DNA of 53,656 nucleotides from CAZKMM01 sp964592965 (GTDB lineage: Bacteria > RBG-13-61-14 > DRUE01), in contig CAZQJX010000001.1 of assembly GCA_964592965.1 (NCBI GenBank), positions 1-53,656 on the forward strand. The letters run 5' to 3'. Positions 8,179-16,785 of this stretch are shown here, in pieces. Position 1 is the stretch's first letter. Every line of letters starts with the position of its first letter. Both the position numbers and the translations under genes were made by a program. Below the pieces are notes generated by a model, which saw only the letters and a list, made by a program, of their open reading frames with translations, had not been told where the DNA came from and did not search any database.

Positions 8179-8806
8179 ATTCACCCACCAGCTCCACGAA
8201 TCTAAAAGGTCCGAGCGATTCTTTTTTAAGCTCGTTCTTAACTTTTCTTATCCGTAGCATTGTTTGAGAGTATTTGTCGCCAACAGGGATAACCATTCTA
8301 CCGCCTTCATCTAATTGTTCAATCAAGGGCGGTGGCGGAGATGGCGCACCAGCAGTAACAATAATTGCCTGATAGGGAGCATACTCCTTCCAGCCAAGAG
8401 AGCCATCGCCAACTTTAATGTGAACATTTTTATAGCCAAGCTCAGAAAGCCTCTTTTTTGCCTGCTCTGCCAGCTCTGGGATTCTTTCAATTGAATAGAC
8501 TTCTTTTGCCAGCTCAGCCAAAATAGCAGTCTGATATCCACTGCCAGTGCCAATCTCCAAAACCTTTTCATCTTCTTTAAGCTCAAGCGCTTCGGTCATA
8601 AAAGCCACTGTATAGGGCTGGCTGATGGTCTGCTTGAATCCTATAGGAAGAGGGGTATCATCATAAGCCTGCTCAATAAGAGCTGGCGGAACAAAGAGAT
8701 GGCGAGGAACCTTTTCCATTGCCTTTAAAACACGAATATCACTTACTCCACGCTCAGCAATCTGCTCCCGCACCATTCTTCTTCTTTTTTCCTCAAAATT
8801 AATCAT
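8162..8806 (-). CDS. pcm: protein-L-isoaspartate O-methyltransferase
   Basis: This repair enzyme methylates isoaspartyl residues in aged proteins using SAM. The 214-aa protein has the family hallmarks: TISQPY (60-65), motif I LEIGTGSGYQTA (83-94) and the C-terminal ending around RFVELVGEYG. It overlaps surE by one base (TGATG), the classic surE-pcm pair. Length and motifs are normal. Confidence 0.95.
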   Translation of the reverse strand: MINFEEKRRRMVREQIAERGVSDIRVLKAMEKVPRHLFVPPALIEQAYDDTPLPIGFKQTISQPYTVAFMTEALELKEDEKVLEIGTGSGYQTAILAELAKEVYSIERIPELAEQAKKRLSELGYKNVHIKVGDGSLGWKEYAPYQAIIVTAGAPSPPPPLIEQLDEGGRMVIPVGDKYSQTMLRIRKVKNELKKESLGPFRFVELVGEYGHKD

Positions 8807-9564
8807 CAGAAAAGTTCTTTGGGATTCAGCTTTTTAAGCTGGTCTAAAAGCTCATAATCAGTAAAGTCCAGCCCGAGCGGGGTTATGCTTATGTATCCTT
8901 GTTCAATGGCAACAATGTCTGAATCTTCTATGCGCCTACCGCCTTTAACTTCTCCATTCAGCCAATAGTATTTATTTCCACGAGGGTCTTCTCGTTCCCA
9001 GATTTTCGGCTCATAAACACGAATGCCCTGACGAGTAAATCTAATCCCTTTGATTTCATCTTTAGAAAGAGCAGGAAAGTTTATATTAAAAATAACCCGC
9101 CTGTTAATTTTTTTATCAAGCAGGTATCTGGCGAATTCTCTTGCAAACTGAGCAGGAAGGGAATAATCAGGCTCTGCTCCCTGCTTAACCTCAATGGAGA
9201 TGGCAAAAGCAGGCAGACCTAAAATGCCTGCTTCTCTTGCCCCAGCAACGGTTCCTGAATAAAAAATATCACAGCCGAGATTGGCTCCCCGATTTATCCC
9301 CGCAACAACCAGTTCGGGCTTTTCTTCCAAAAGCTTGTTTACCGCAAGATTTACACAGTCCACGCAGGTTCCAGTAACTGCCTTCCAGTTCGGTTTAAGC
9401 TCATATACCCAGAGAGGCTTGTGAAAGGTAATAGAATGGCTAGAGGCGCTTCTTTCCTTATCAGGAGCAACTACCTCAATTTCAAAATCCTTTGCCAGCT
9501 CATCTGCCAACGCCTTCAGACCAGGAGCAAATATACCATCATCATTGGTGATAAGTATCTTCAT
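8806..9564 (-). CDS. surE: 5'/3'-nucleotidase SurE
   Basis: A metal-dependent nucleoside-5'/3'-monophosphate phosphatase of 252 aa. The N-terminal ITNDDG (Asp8, Asp9) and the AGINRGANLG segment supply metal ligands; SASSHSITF follows the family pattern. It heads the operon surE-pcm-VTT-TIGR00725-M23-TlpA. No Shine-Dalgarno precedes the ATG, and a -10 box lies only 8 nt upstream, so translation is probably from a leaderless transcript. Confidence 0.96.
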   Translation of the reverse strand: MKILITNDDGIFAPGLKALADELAKDFEIEVVAPDKERSASSHSITFHKPLWVYELKPNWKAVTGTCVDCVNLAVNKLLEEKPELVVAGINRGANLGCDIFYSGTVAGAREAGILGLPAFAISIEVKQGAEPDYSLPAQFAREFARYLLDKKINRRVIFNINFPALSKDEIKGIRFTRQGIRVYEPKIWEREDPRGNKYYWLNGEVKGGRRIEDSDIVAIEQGYISITPLGLDFTDYELLDQLKKLNPKELF

Positions 9565-9572
9565 CGGGCTTT

Positions 9573-9601
9573 ATTTTAAGAGCAAGAGATTGCTTCGTCA
9601 A
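9573..9601 (-). promoter_or_regulatory. promoter of the surE operon (leaderless type)
   Basis: On the minus strand -35 TTGACG (9596-9601) and -10 TAAAAT (9573-9578) are separated by 17 nt. The surE ATG at 9564 follows the -10 box by 8 nt, so transcription would begin at or 1-2 nt before the start codon. Confidence 0.6.
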
Positions 9602-9633
9602 ACCTAACCCAAATTTGTGACTCTCGCGATAAT

Positions 9634-9661
9634 TTGCTGAAAATGAAAGTTTTGCTATGCT
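9634..9661 (+). promoter_or_regulatory. candidate promoter of the HAD phosphatase gene (leaderless type)
   Basis: TTGCTG (9634-9639) and TATGCT (9656-9661) with a 16-nt spacer. The ATG at 9671 is 9 nt downstream of the -10 box, with no Shine-Dalgarno between. It is divergent from the surE promoter in a 106-nt intergenic region. Confidence 0.4.
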
Positions 9662-9670
9662 TAATCTGCT

Positions 9671-10258
9671 ATGATTAAAGGCGTGGCTTTTGATATGGAC
9701 GGCACTCTTACCAAGCCCAAGATAGATTTTGCTGGGCTGAGGAAAAAGCTGGGACTGGTTGATGAATCCCGCCCGCTTTTTGAATTAATTATGGAACTTG
9801 ATGAACCTGAGCGGAGCAAGGCGCTATCTGCCCTTGAACAGGCAGAGATAATGGCAGGAGAAAATGCTGAGGCTAATCCCGGTCTTTACGAGCTTATAGA
9901 TTTTCTTGAAGCAGAAGGAATTAAACGGGCAATTTTTACCAGAAGCTCAACCAAAGCTCTCAAACTCACCCTCTCCCGTTTGAGGTTGGAAGATAAGTTT
10001 CAGCCACTGATTACTAGAGATTTAGGTCTGCCTTTAAAACCCAATCCCGCACCTATACTGCATATCTTGGAAGAATGGAAACTAACTCCACAGCAAATTC
10101 TGGTAGTTGGAGATTATGTTTTGGATTTGCAATGCGGGAAGAATGCTGGGGCAAGAACAGTTTATCTTAATCACAACCCCGGCCAGCCTGCTCCCAAAGA
10201 GGCGGATTTTGTTATTCACAGGCTGGACGAGCTGGTTGAAATCATTAAAAAAATCTGA
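9671..10258 (+). CDS. HAD-superfamily phosphatase
   Basis: A 195-aa haloacid-dehalogenase hydrolase. Motif I is FDMDGTL (nucleophile Asp8, acid/base Asp10), motif II Thr/Ser lies in FTRSS, the motif III Lys in LPLKPNP, and motif IV is GDYVLDLQCG. The short helical cap suggests a small phospho-substrate such as phosphoglycolate, a sugar phosphate or a nucleotide; the exact substrate is unknown. The stop overlaps the next ATG by one base (TGATG), so the two genes are co-transcribed. Confidence 0.85.
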   Translation: MIKGVAFDMDGTLTKPKIDFAGLRKKLGLVDESRPLFELIMELDEPERSKALSALEQAEIMAGENAEANPGLYELIDFLEAEGIKRAIFTRSSTKALKLTLSRLRLEDKFQPLITRDLGLPLKPNPAPILHILEEWKLTPQQILVVGDYVLDLQCGKNAGARTVYLNHNPGQPAPKEADFVIHRLDELVEIIKKI

Positions 10259-11010
10259 TGCCAGAAAAAAATTATAAAGAACTTTACAAAAAAGAATTAA
10301 AAAAATCCTGGCAGAAGCTAAAAGATGGCTTTTTGCTGGCAGGTGTTGCTCTAGTCAGCTCTGTTCCAAGAATTTACTATCAAAGCTATTACTTTTTTCC
10401 TCAAATCTCCACTAAGCCTGCCAATGCTCTGGTTCTGAGAATGGTTTTTCTTTATCATTTCATTCTTGGATTTTGCGTTCTGTTTATAATGATTCTGATT
10501 GGCTCTTATGCCTGCGAGCGGGCAAAAATCAAGCCCTTTGTATGGAAGGGAATATGGAAATTTTTGGGAGCAGTTCTGCTCGGTGTTCTGGTGATTGCAC
10601 CAGGATACTGGATTTTTGACCGAATTGTTTTAGCTTTAATCCCATCGCTTTATCCTGACAGGCTGTGGCTTGCGCTTGTATATCCATTTTCAGCAAGCTT
10701 TGCTGATGAACTTATCTGGCGCTATGGCTTTTTAAGCCTTGCGCTCTGGATTTTTGGTGGAGGTGTATGGCGAAAAAATCTTGCCAATGCATTTGTCTCT
10801 GCCATTGTTTGCGCACTGGCTCTGCAGGAGCTTTTTAGATTTACCAGCGAGATGCTTAAAGCTTCGGAAATTATCTTTCTTACCGGCGGATTGTTTATGA
10901 AAAACCTTCTAGTTGGTGAGGTCTATATGCGTTATGGCTTTTTTCAAAGCCTTGCTTTAAGAATAGGAATTGAATTTAGGTATATATTTTTCTTCTGGCT
11001 CTTGAGGTAG
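10258..11010 (+). CDS. CPBP-like intramembrane protein with degenerate motifs
   Basis: A 250-aa polytopic membrane protein with about seven hydrophobic segments. The segment SFADELIWRYG resembles the first CPBP/Rce1 motif (EExxxR) with Asp-Glu in place of Glu-Glu. The His-containing motifs 2 and 3 expected further on are not seen: the matching places read FVSAIVCAL and LRIGIEF without His. It may be an inactive CPBP relative or an unrelated membrane protein. It is co-transcribed with the HAD gene and overlaps the convergent MFS gene by 35 nt. Confidence 0.5.
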   Translation: MPEKNYKELYKKELKKSWQKLKDGFLLAGVALVSSVPRIYYQSYYFFPQISTKPANALVLRMVFLYHFILGFCVLFIMILIGSYACERAKIKPFVWKGIWKFLGAVLLGVLVIAPGYWIFDRIVLALIPSLYPDRLWLALVYPFSASFADELIWRYGFLSLALWIFGGGVWRKNLANAFVSAIVCALALQELFRFTSEMLKASEIIFLTGGLFMKNLLVGEVYMRYGFFQSLALRIGIEFRYIFFFWLLR

Positions 11011-12190
11011 TGCTAATCAATCCGAAGCCTAAAAAAACCGCACCTAAAAGAACAATACCCAGAAGCAGAAAAATATCATTTAAAGACCATCTCTCACCAA
11101 TTATTCCAGCAATCCAGCTCATCACCGACCCGGCACCGAAATTCATAAAAAAGAACCAGCCATAAATTCTTCCTCTTACTCCCTTGCCTGTTAGTTCTGG
11201 TAATAAAGAATTCCCTATTGGCTGGGAAGCAAAATAAATAAAAGCAAATATCATTGCATCTAAAAGCAAAATCAGTCCTTCAAGCCTGCTGAGCAGGAAT
11301 AAAAATGGAAGCGAAAAAAGAAAGGCAAGAGTGTAAAGCTTTGGCTTACTATAATAGTCAGCAAGTCTTCCACCACTAAGCTGACCAAACATTCCCAAGA
11401 TTAAAATTAAAGTGGTAAATGCTCCTGCCTGTCCAACTCGGGATATGCCAAATGAGCGCTCAGGAAGATGATGAAAAATATAAGTGGGTAAAAATGCCAT
11501 CAGTCCCCGATAACACATTCCATTCAAAATCGCCATTAGAAATAAAAAAATTAAAGGAACAATTAAATAGTTTTTGGAAGGATTTTTGGGCTCAGCTGAT
11601 AGGTTTTTTTGAAGGGAATTTTCTTTTAATTCAATTTTTAGACTCGGCTCAAAGATTATCCACACGCTAAAAATAGCGGGAATCATACCCAGAAGAATAA
11701 ATGCCCATCTCCAGCCAAATACCCCTGCTAGCGCACTGGCAAAAAGCGGGCTGAGTGCCAGACCAAAATTCCCGCCCATACCGTGCCAGCCCATTGATGT
11801 TCCGTGCTTGGTTGTTCCCAGAGAAAGTAGGCTCAGTCCAGCAGGATGATATAATCCAATAGAAGCTCCCAAAAGCCCGAGCGTCAAAACCAGCATAAAA
11901 TAATTCTTTGCTAGACCAATCAAAATCATACTCAGTCCGCTTCCTAAAAGATAAATAAAAACCACCCTGCGTGCACCGAGCTTATCTGATAAAAATCCGC
12001 CGGGAATTGCCATTGCACCGTAGAAAAGTGTGGCAATAAAATAGGCAAATCCCACCTTTTCATAAGCATTTTCTCTTCCCAACAAATCTCCTGCCACTAC
12101 CACTGCAACCGCAGGAAAGCTGAGCTCGCATATATGCACAAGAAAATGGGCAAGAATGGTGATAAAAATTAGCCTTTGCTCTTTTCTCAT
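10976..12190 (-). CDS. MFS transporter
   Basis: A 404-aa major facilitator protein with about 12 transmembrane helices. The GGFLSDKLGARR loop between helices 2 and 3 is the MFS A-motif, and a second such loop (GGRLADYYSKPK) marks the second half, showing the 6+6 duplication. No substrate can be assigned; the overall pattern resembles drug or small-molecule exporters of the fosmidomycin-resistance-like group. Its ATG overlaps the dinG stop (ATGA), making it the last gene of the mre-mrd-dinG string. Confidence 0.85.
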   Translation of the reverse strand: MRKEQRLIFITILAHFLVHICELSFPAVAVVVAGDLLGRENAYEKVGFAYFIATLFYGAMAIPGGFLSDKLGARRVVFIYLLGSGLSMILIGLAKNYFMLVLTLGLLGASIGLYHPAGLSLLSLGTTKHGTSMGWHGMGGNFGLALSPLFASALAGVFGWRWAFILLGMIPAIFSVWIIFEPSLKIELKENSLQKNLSAEPKNPSKNYLIVPLIFLFLMAILNGMCYRGLMAFLPTYIFHHLPERSFGISRVGQAGAFTTLILILGMFGQLSGGRLADYYSKPKLYTLAFLFSLPFLFLLSRLEGLILLLDAMIFAFIYFASQPIGNSLLPELTGKGVRGRIYGWFFFMNFGAGSVMSWIAGIIGERWSLNDIFLLLGIVLLGAVFLGFGLISTTSRARRKIYT

Positions 12191-14172
12191 CTTGAATTTA
12201 GTTTTTGGAAAAATTCTTCTACTCGCTTAATGTCTTGAGTGATGGGAATTTGAGGAAGGCTCTGAAGAAAAATTCTTCCATAATTACGCTTTAGCACTCT
12301 TGAATCCAAAATTGCCAAAACCCCCTTATCTGAGCGGGAGCGGATTAATCTTCCTATTCCTTGGCGAAGCATAATCACAGCGCTCGGAACCTGATAGTCC
12401 ATAAAAGCATTTCCACCACGAGAGTTTATAGCATTAATCCGAGCTTTGATTAAAGGGTCAGATGGAGAATCAAAAGGAAGCCTATCAATTACCACCAAAC
12501 TCAACGCAGGACCAACAACATCCACCCCCTGCCAGAAGCTGATAGTGGCAAAAAGCACGCTGGACTCTATTTCCCTGAATTTTTCAAGCAGGTGCGAGCG
12601 AGGAGCATCTCCCTGACGAAGCGAAAGATAGGGAATGTGGGGAGCAAGCCTCTCATAAAACTGCTCCAGATTCTTATAACTGGTAAAAAGCAAAAACGCT
12701 CTTCCTTTGCTTAAATCAAGTAGTTTTTTTACCAGCTCCACTGCCTGCTCAACAAACTGAGGAGAATCTGGCTCCGGTAGTTTGGGAGCTAAAAAAAGCA
12801 GTGCCTGATTTTTCCAATCAAAACTGCTTTCAAGCCAAAGCTCTTTTATATGTGGCGACTCGCTTAACCCCATTCTGCTTCGGAAATATTCAAAGCTGGG
12901 CTTGTCCTCATTAAAAACTGTAAGGGTGGCGCTGGTAAAAATAAGGCTATCAAGGTGAGGATATAAAACCTTTTGAAGCAAGCTTCCCACTTCAAGCGGA
13001 GATGCGCAAAGAATGGTTGCTCTGGGTTTGAGCTGAGCGTAATAAACATAATCTTTTTCATCTTGGCGAAAAAGAAAATCCAAATCCTGCGCCTGCTTTT
13101 CCGCACGCAATGCCATTGCTAGAATGCTGGGGTCGCTGGCTTGTGAATTTAAAATCTTTGCCACACCAAAAAGCTCATCTTTTAATTTCTTTGCCTGATT
13201 AAAAACCGCAAAAGGAAGCTCATCTATGTTAAAAGGCATTCTTTTTTCCTCCTCGTTTATCTTTTGCATAAATAGCTCTCTTAAGCTTTTAAAAAGGCTA
13301 GCTGAAAGTGATTCTATTTTTTGAGCCAAGCGAGAAAGCTCTTTTTGAGCAAAAGGCTCAAGGTCTTGGCTCTCAAAATTAAGGTCGCGAGCTAGCTCAA
13401 TGATTTTTCGGTCGCTGAGCTGAATGCCAAAATAATCTGTAATTACATCTTCTAAAATATGCGCCTCATCAAATACCACTGCTCGGTATCTGGGAATAAC
13501 CTCACCAAAGCCGAGTTGCCTAATAGCTAGGTCTGCAAAGAAAAGATGATGATTAACGATTATTAAATCTGCCTTTTGTGCCCGAGCACGAAGCTTGGAA
13601 ATAAAACATTCAGAAAAATGCGGACAATTGCTGGCTAAGCATAATTCAGAATCAGAGCAGATTTTATCCCAAATCGGCTCATCTTCGCTAAGCTCTTTAA
13701 GCTCTTCTTTATCACCAGTTTCTGTGGTTTGTGCCCAGTTTTGAATTAGCTCCAAAACCGCCTGTCCGCTAGCAAAATCAAAGCGAGGCTGAGCAAGAAA
13801 ACGATAAAACCTCCTCCAGCAAAGATAGTTCCTTCTCCCTTTCATCACCACAGCAGAAAATTCAAAATGCTTGGCAAGAAGAGGAAGGTCTTTGTAAAAG
13901 ATTTGCTCCTGAAGGTTTTTGGTTCCTGTGGAGATAACCACTCTTCTTGCTGAAAGGATAGCAGGAACCAAATAAGCCAAGGTCTTTCCTGTGCCTGTGC
14001 CTGCTTCTACTAAAAGGATTCCGCCATTAATCAGGTTTTCTAAAACCGCCTGTGCCATTTTAATCTGCTCAGGGCGATACTCATAGCCCCTTAGATGCTG
14101 AGAAAGCTCACCTCCCCTGCCCAGATATTGATAAAGCAGGTCAAAAAGTCTTGCCTGTGCCTGCTCCCGCAT
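12187..14172 (-). CDS. dinG: DinG-family Fe-S ATP-dependent DNA helicase
   Basis: A 661-aa superfamily 2 helicase of the XPD/DinG type. Walker A GTGTGKT is at about 58-64, the DEAH box in VVFDEAHILEDV, and the arginine-finger motif VI near the C-terminus reads RQGIGRLIRS. Cys118, Cys178, Cys183 and Cys189 (with an extra Cys172) are spaced as the 4Fe-4S ligands of DinG. It probably unwinds 5' overhang, D-loop or R-loop substrates during repair. There is no N-terminal exonuclease domain. It is translationally close to the 72-aa membrane gene upstream and overlaps the MFS gene downstream. Confidence 0.93.
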   Translation of the reverse strand: MREQAQARLFDLLYQYLGRGGELSQHLRGYEYRPEQIKMAQAVLENLINGGILLVEAGTGTGKTLAYLVPAILSARRVVISTGTKNLQEQIFYKDLPLLAKHFEFSAVVMKGRRNYLCWRRFYRFLAQPRFDFASGQAVLELIQNWAQTTETGDKEELKELSEDEPIWDKICSDSELCLASNCPHFSECFISKLRARAQKADLIIVNHHLFFADLAIRQLGFGEVIPRYRAVVFDEAHILEDVITDYFGIQLSDRKIIELARDLNFESQDLEPFAQKELSRLAQKIESLSASLFKSLRELFMQKINEEEKRMPFNIDELPFAVFNQAKKLKDELFGVAKILNSQASDPSILAMALRAEKQAQDLDFLFRQDEKDYVYYAQLKPRATILCASPLEVGSLLQKVLYPHLDSLIFTSATLTVFNEDKPSFEYFRSRMGLSESPHIKELWLESSFDWKNQALLFLAPKLPEPDSPQFVEQAVELVKKLLDLSKGRAFLLFTSYKNLEQFYERLAPHIPYLSLRQGDAPRSHLLEKFREIESSVLFATISFWQGVDVVGPALSLVVIDRLPFDSPSDPLIKARINAINSRGGNAFMDYQVPSAVIMLRQGIGRLIRSRSDKGVLAILDSRVLKRNYGRIFLQSLPQIPITQDIKRVEEFFQKLNSR

Positions 14173-14179
14173 CTGATTT

Positions 14180-14398
14180 TTATTCAGCTTTTCTCTTTCT
14201 CAAAAACCACCAGCCATAAAAAAGAAGAAAAATCGTCCCACAAACACCTACCAGCATCGCGCTCGTGGCTTTTTGACGCTCAAAATAAGCAAGCGGGGTT
14301 TGAGAATGAATAAAAGGCGAATAAATGTATGCTAGCAAAAACCCTATCAGCAAAATCACACCTATCATCAACCAGATATGCTTTAAGGTTATTTTCAT
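14180..14398 (-). CDS. small two-helix membrane protein between mrdA and dinG
   Basis: A 72-aa protein with two predicted transmembrane helices (about 8-28 and 47-65) and a basic C-terminus (LRKRKAE). It is not recognisable by family. Its ATG overlaps the mrdA stop by 4 nt (ATGA), the operon's usual coupling, which argues that it is real. The place in the string, right after PBP2, is where rodA or another elongasome partner is often found, so an accessory envelope role is conceivable but unproven. Confidence 0.6.
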   Translation of the reverse strand: MKITLKHIWLMIGVILLIGFLLAYIYSPFIHSQTPLAYFERQKATSAMLVGVCGTIFLLFYGWWFLRKRKAE

Positions 14399-16251
14399 TT
14401 TTGCGAGATTTTTTCCGGATAGATTTCAAAATATTTTTCAATTAATTTTCTTGCCAGCGGAGCAGCGCCGGTTGAGCCGTGCCCTGCATTTTCCACCACA
14501 ACACTTAAAGCAATCTGAGGATTATCAAAAGGAGCAAAAGCAATAAACCAAGCATGGTCTCGGAATTTTTCTGGAATTTCTTCCAGCTTTTTGCCTTCAA
14601 ATTTTTTCAGCTTTATAACCTGTGCGGTTCCTGTCTTTCCTGCTATTTTTACTTTTGCGCTCCTTGCTGTCCAGTAGGCAGTTCCCTTTGGGTCATTCAC
14701 CACACCGAGCATAGCTTTTTTAATAATCTTCCAGGTGGCTTTTGAAAAATTTAATTGCTGAATTAGCTGGGGCGGTATCTCCTGAATATCACCTTCACTG
14801 CTCTCTACTCTTAAAGCTACTCTTGGCTTAAAAAGCTTTCCTTCATTAGCAATCACCATTGCCAAAAGCGCTGATTGAAGAGGAGTGACCAAAACATATC
14901 CCTGGCCTATTGCACAGTTAAGCGTGTCTCCCGGATTCCATTTTTCTCCTTTAAATTTTTCCTTCCAATAGGCTGTGGGGATAAGACCTGATTTTTCATT
15001 TTTAAATCCGATCCCACTTCTTAAGCCAAGACCGAGCAGATTCGCATATTTAGCAATCCTGTCTATACCAAGTTTCAAACCCAGCTGATAAAAATAAACA
15101 TCGCAGGATTGAATTATTGCCTGCTCAAGGTTTATCCTGCCATGACCATTCTTTTTCCAGCATCCAAAAGCTTTTTTCCCCAGCCAATAAATTCCCTTGC
15201 ATTTAATTTTTTTGAAAGGAGCTACCTCTCCCTCTTCCAGCCCTGCAATAGCAACCACCAGCTTAAAGACCGAACCAGGCGGATATATGCCCTGAACAGC
15301 CCGATTGTAAAGCGGATGCGTTGGGTCTTGCTCCAGCTTTTTCCAGCGTTCAGGATGAAGACGATTGATAAAAATCTCAGGATTAAACCCCGGGGAGCTA
15401 GCCATTACCAGCACATCACCATTTTTAACAGAAAGCATAACAATAGCTCCTTTTTTACCATCTAAAAGCTTTTGCGCATATCTTTGCAGTTCCAAATCAA
15501 TGGTTAGATAAATGTTTGCTCCTGGCTTGGGTGGCTGGGGGTTAAGATTTAGCCCCTTAAGAATCTCACTGCTTCTTTCCTTTCCTTGCGCATCCACTGC
15601 CTTAAACTTGTATCCATCTATTCCTCGAAGCTGATGCTCATAAATCTTTTCAATCCCAGATTTTCCCACCATATCTCCAAGATGATAATCCTTAAACTCT
15701 TCCTGAGCCAGCTCTTTAGGAGAAATTTCACCCAGATATCCAATCAAATGGCAGGCAACTTCTCTTTGAGGATAAGTGCGAATAGGCTCAAGCTCTATAT
15801 CCACTCCTGATAGATTTCTGAGACGCTCTTCAATCTTTGCCAACTCCTCCCAGCTCAGGTTCTCCTTGAGTTTTATTGGAACAAAAGGAGACCAGCGCTG
15901 GTTGTTTTTAATCCATTTTTTCAATTTTTCAGCATTAAATCCAAGAATATCTGCAAGGGCGTTTATTGTGTCTTGGTCAATATCTGCTGGAATAATGGTT
16001 ATGTTGAACCCAGGGCGGTTCCCAGCCAAAAGCCTTCCTTTGCGGTCAAGAATAAGACCTCTGCTGGCTGGAATGCGAATTTTACGAATCTGATTCTCTT
16101 TGGCTATTAACTGCCATTTCTCTCCTTGATGAATCTGAAGTTGCCAAAAGCGGAATAAAATCAAAATGCCAAAGAAAAAAATAACCCATCTAAATATCCT
16201 AAGCCTCTCTCCCAGCTTTTCTTTTTCCCGCTCGTCTAGGTATCTGGGCAT
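14395..16251 (-). CDS. mrdA: penicillin-binding protein 2 (elongasome transpeptidase)
   Basis: A 618-aa class B PBP: one N-terminal transmembrane helix (about 20-38), a dimerisation domain and a transpeptidase domain. The catalytic motifs are PPGSVFK (Ser327, Lys330), SCD (382-384) and KTGTAQ (539-544). It crosslinks peptidoglycan during cell elongation together with MreB/MreC/MreD and RodA. It abuts mreD with no gap. RodA is not encoded in the window, so the glycosyltransferase partner lies elsewhere. Confidence 0.95.
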   Translation of the reverse strand: MPRYLDEREKEKLGERLRIFRWVIFFFGILILFRFWQLQIHQGEKWQLIAKENQIRKIRIPASRGLILDRKGRLLAGNRPGFNITIIPADIDQDTINALADILGFNAEKLKKWIKNNQRWSPFVPIKLKENLSWEELAKIEERLRNLSGVDIELEPIRTYPQREVACHLIGYLGEISPKELAQEEFKDYHLGDMVGKSGIEKIYEHQLRGIDGYKFKAVDAQGKERSSEILKGLNLNPQPPKPGANIYLTIDLELQRYAQKLLDGKKGAIVMLSVKNGDVLVMASSPGFNPEIFINRLHPERWKKLEQDPTHPLYNRAVQGIYPPGSVFKLVVAIAGLEEGEVAPFKKIKCKGIYWLGKKAFGCWKKNGHGRINLEQAIIQSCDVYFYQLGLKLGIDRIAKYANLLGLGLRSGIGFKNEKSGLIPTAYWKEKFKGEKWNPGDTLNCAIGQGYVLVTPLQSALLAMVIANEGKLFKPRVALRVESSEGDIQEIPPQLIQQLNFSKATWKIIKKAMLGVVNDPKGTAYWTARSAKVKIAGKTGTAQVIKLKKFEGKKLEEIPEKFRDHAWFIAFAPFDNPQIALSVVVENAGHGSTGAAPLARKLIEKYFEIYPEKISQK

Positions 16252-16785
16252 TTATGACCTCTTTGCCCGAACCTCTTCTGGAATTAAGTCAAAAAACCCT
16301 TTTACCTGATTAAAAAGCATAAAAATTAAAATCGCAAAAATGCTGTTTATAACTCCTTCCAGCAAAATATAGATTGGAGTGATGGAAAAAAAATAATTTC
16401 TGCTTACAAAAATTCCTGAAAAAACTATCAGCAAAAGCTTATAGAAAACAATTATAATCAGCACAAAAAGCAATTGAGAAGCTGGTTTTTGAGGAGCAAA
16501 CCTTATTCGTAAGAATCTTGCCAAAAGATATATGCTCATACCTGCAAGCATATATATTCCGCTGTAAACACCGCTTATCACGCCTTCTAAAAAGGAAAGC
16601 ACAAAAGCCATAGGCGCTCCAAGTTTTTCCTGTTTAAAAAATCCCAGCCAGATAATTAAGCCAATAATAAAATCCAGCTGAATTTTATCCTTTAAAAGCG
16701 GTGCCAAAAGTTTTGATTGAATAAATATTCCCAAAAATCCGACCAGCAGAACCAAAGCCCAATCTCGCAAAAATCTTCTGCTCAT
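16252..16785 (-). CDS. mreD: rod shape-determining protein MreD
   Basis: A 177-aa integral membrane protein with about five hydrophobic helices, no catalytic motif, and the expected position between mreC and mrdA. MreD sequences are poorly conserved, so the identification leans on size, topology and gene order. It overlaps mreC by ATGA and touches mrdA end to end. Confidence 0.85.
   Translation of the reverse strand: MSRRFLRDWALVLLVGFLGIFIQSKLLAPLLKDKIQLDFIIGLIIWLGFFKQEKLGAPMAFVLSFLEGVISGVYSGIYMLAGMSIYLLARFLRIRFAPQKPASQLLFVLIIIVFYKLLLIVFSGIFVSRNYFFSITPIYILLEGVINSIFAILIFMLFNQVKGFFDLIPEEVRAKRS

Noticed and set aside
15109..15465. 118-codon plus-strand frame opposite PBP2
   Set aside because: Antisense to the transpeptidase active-site region; no coding features of its own.
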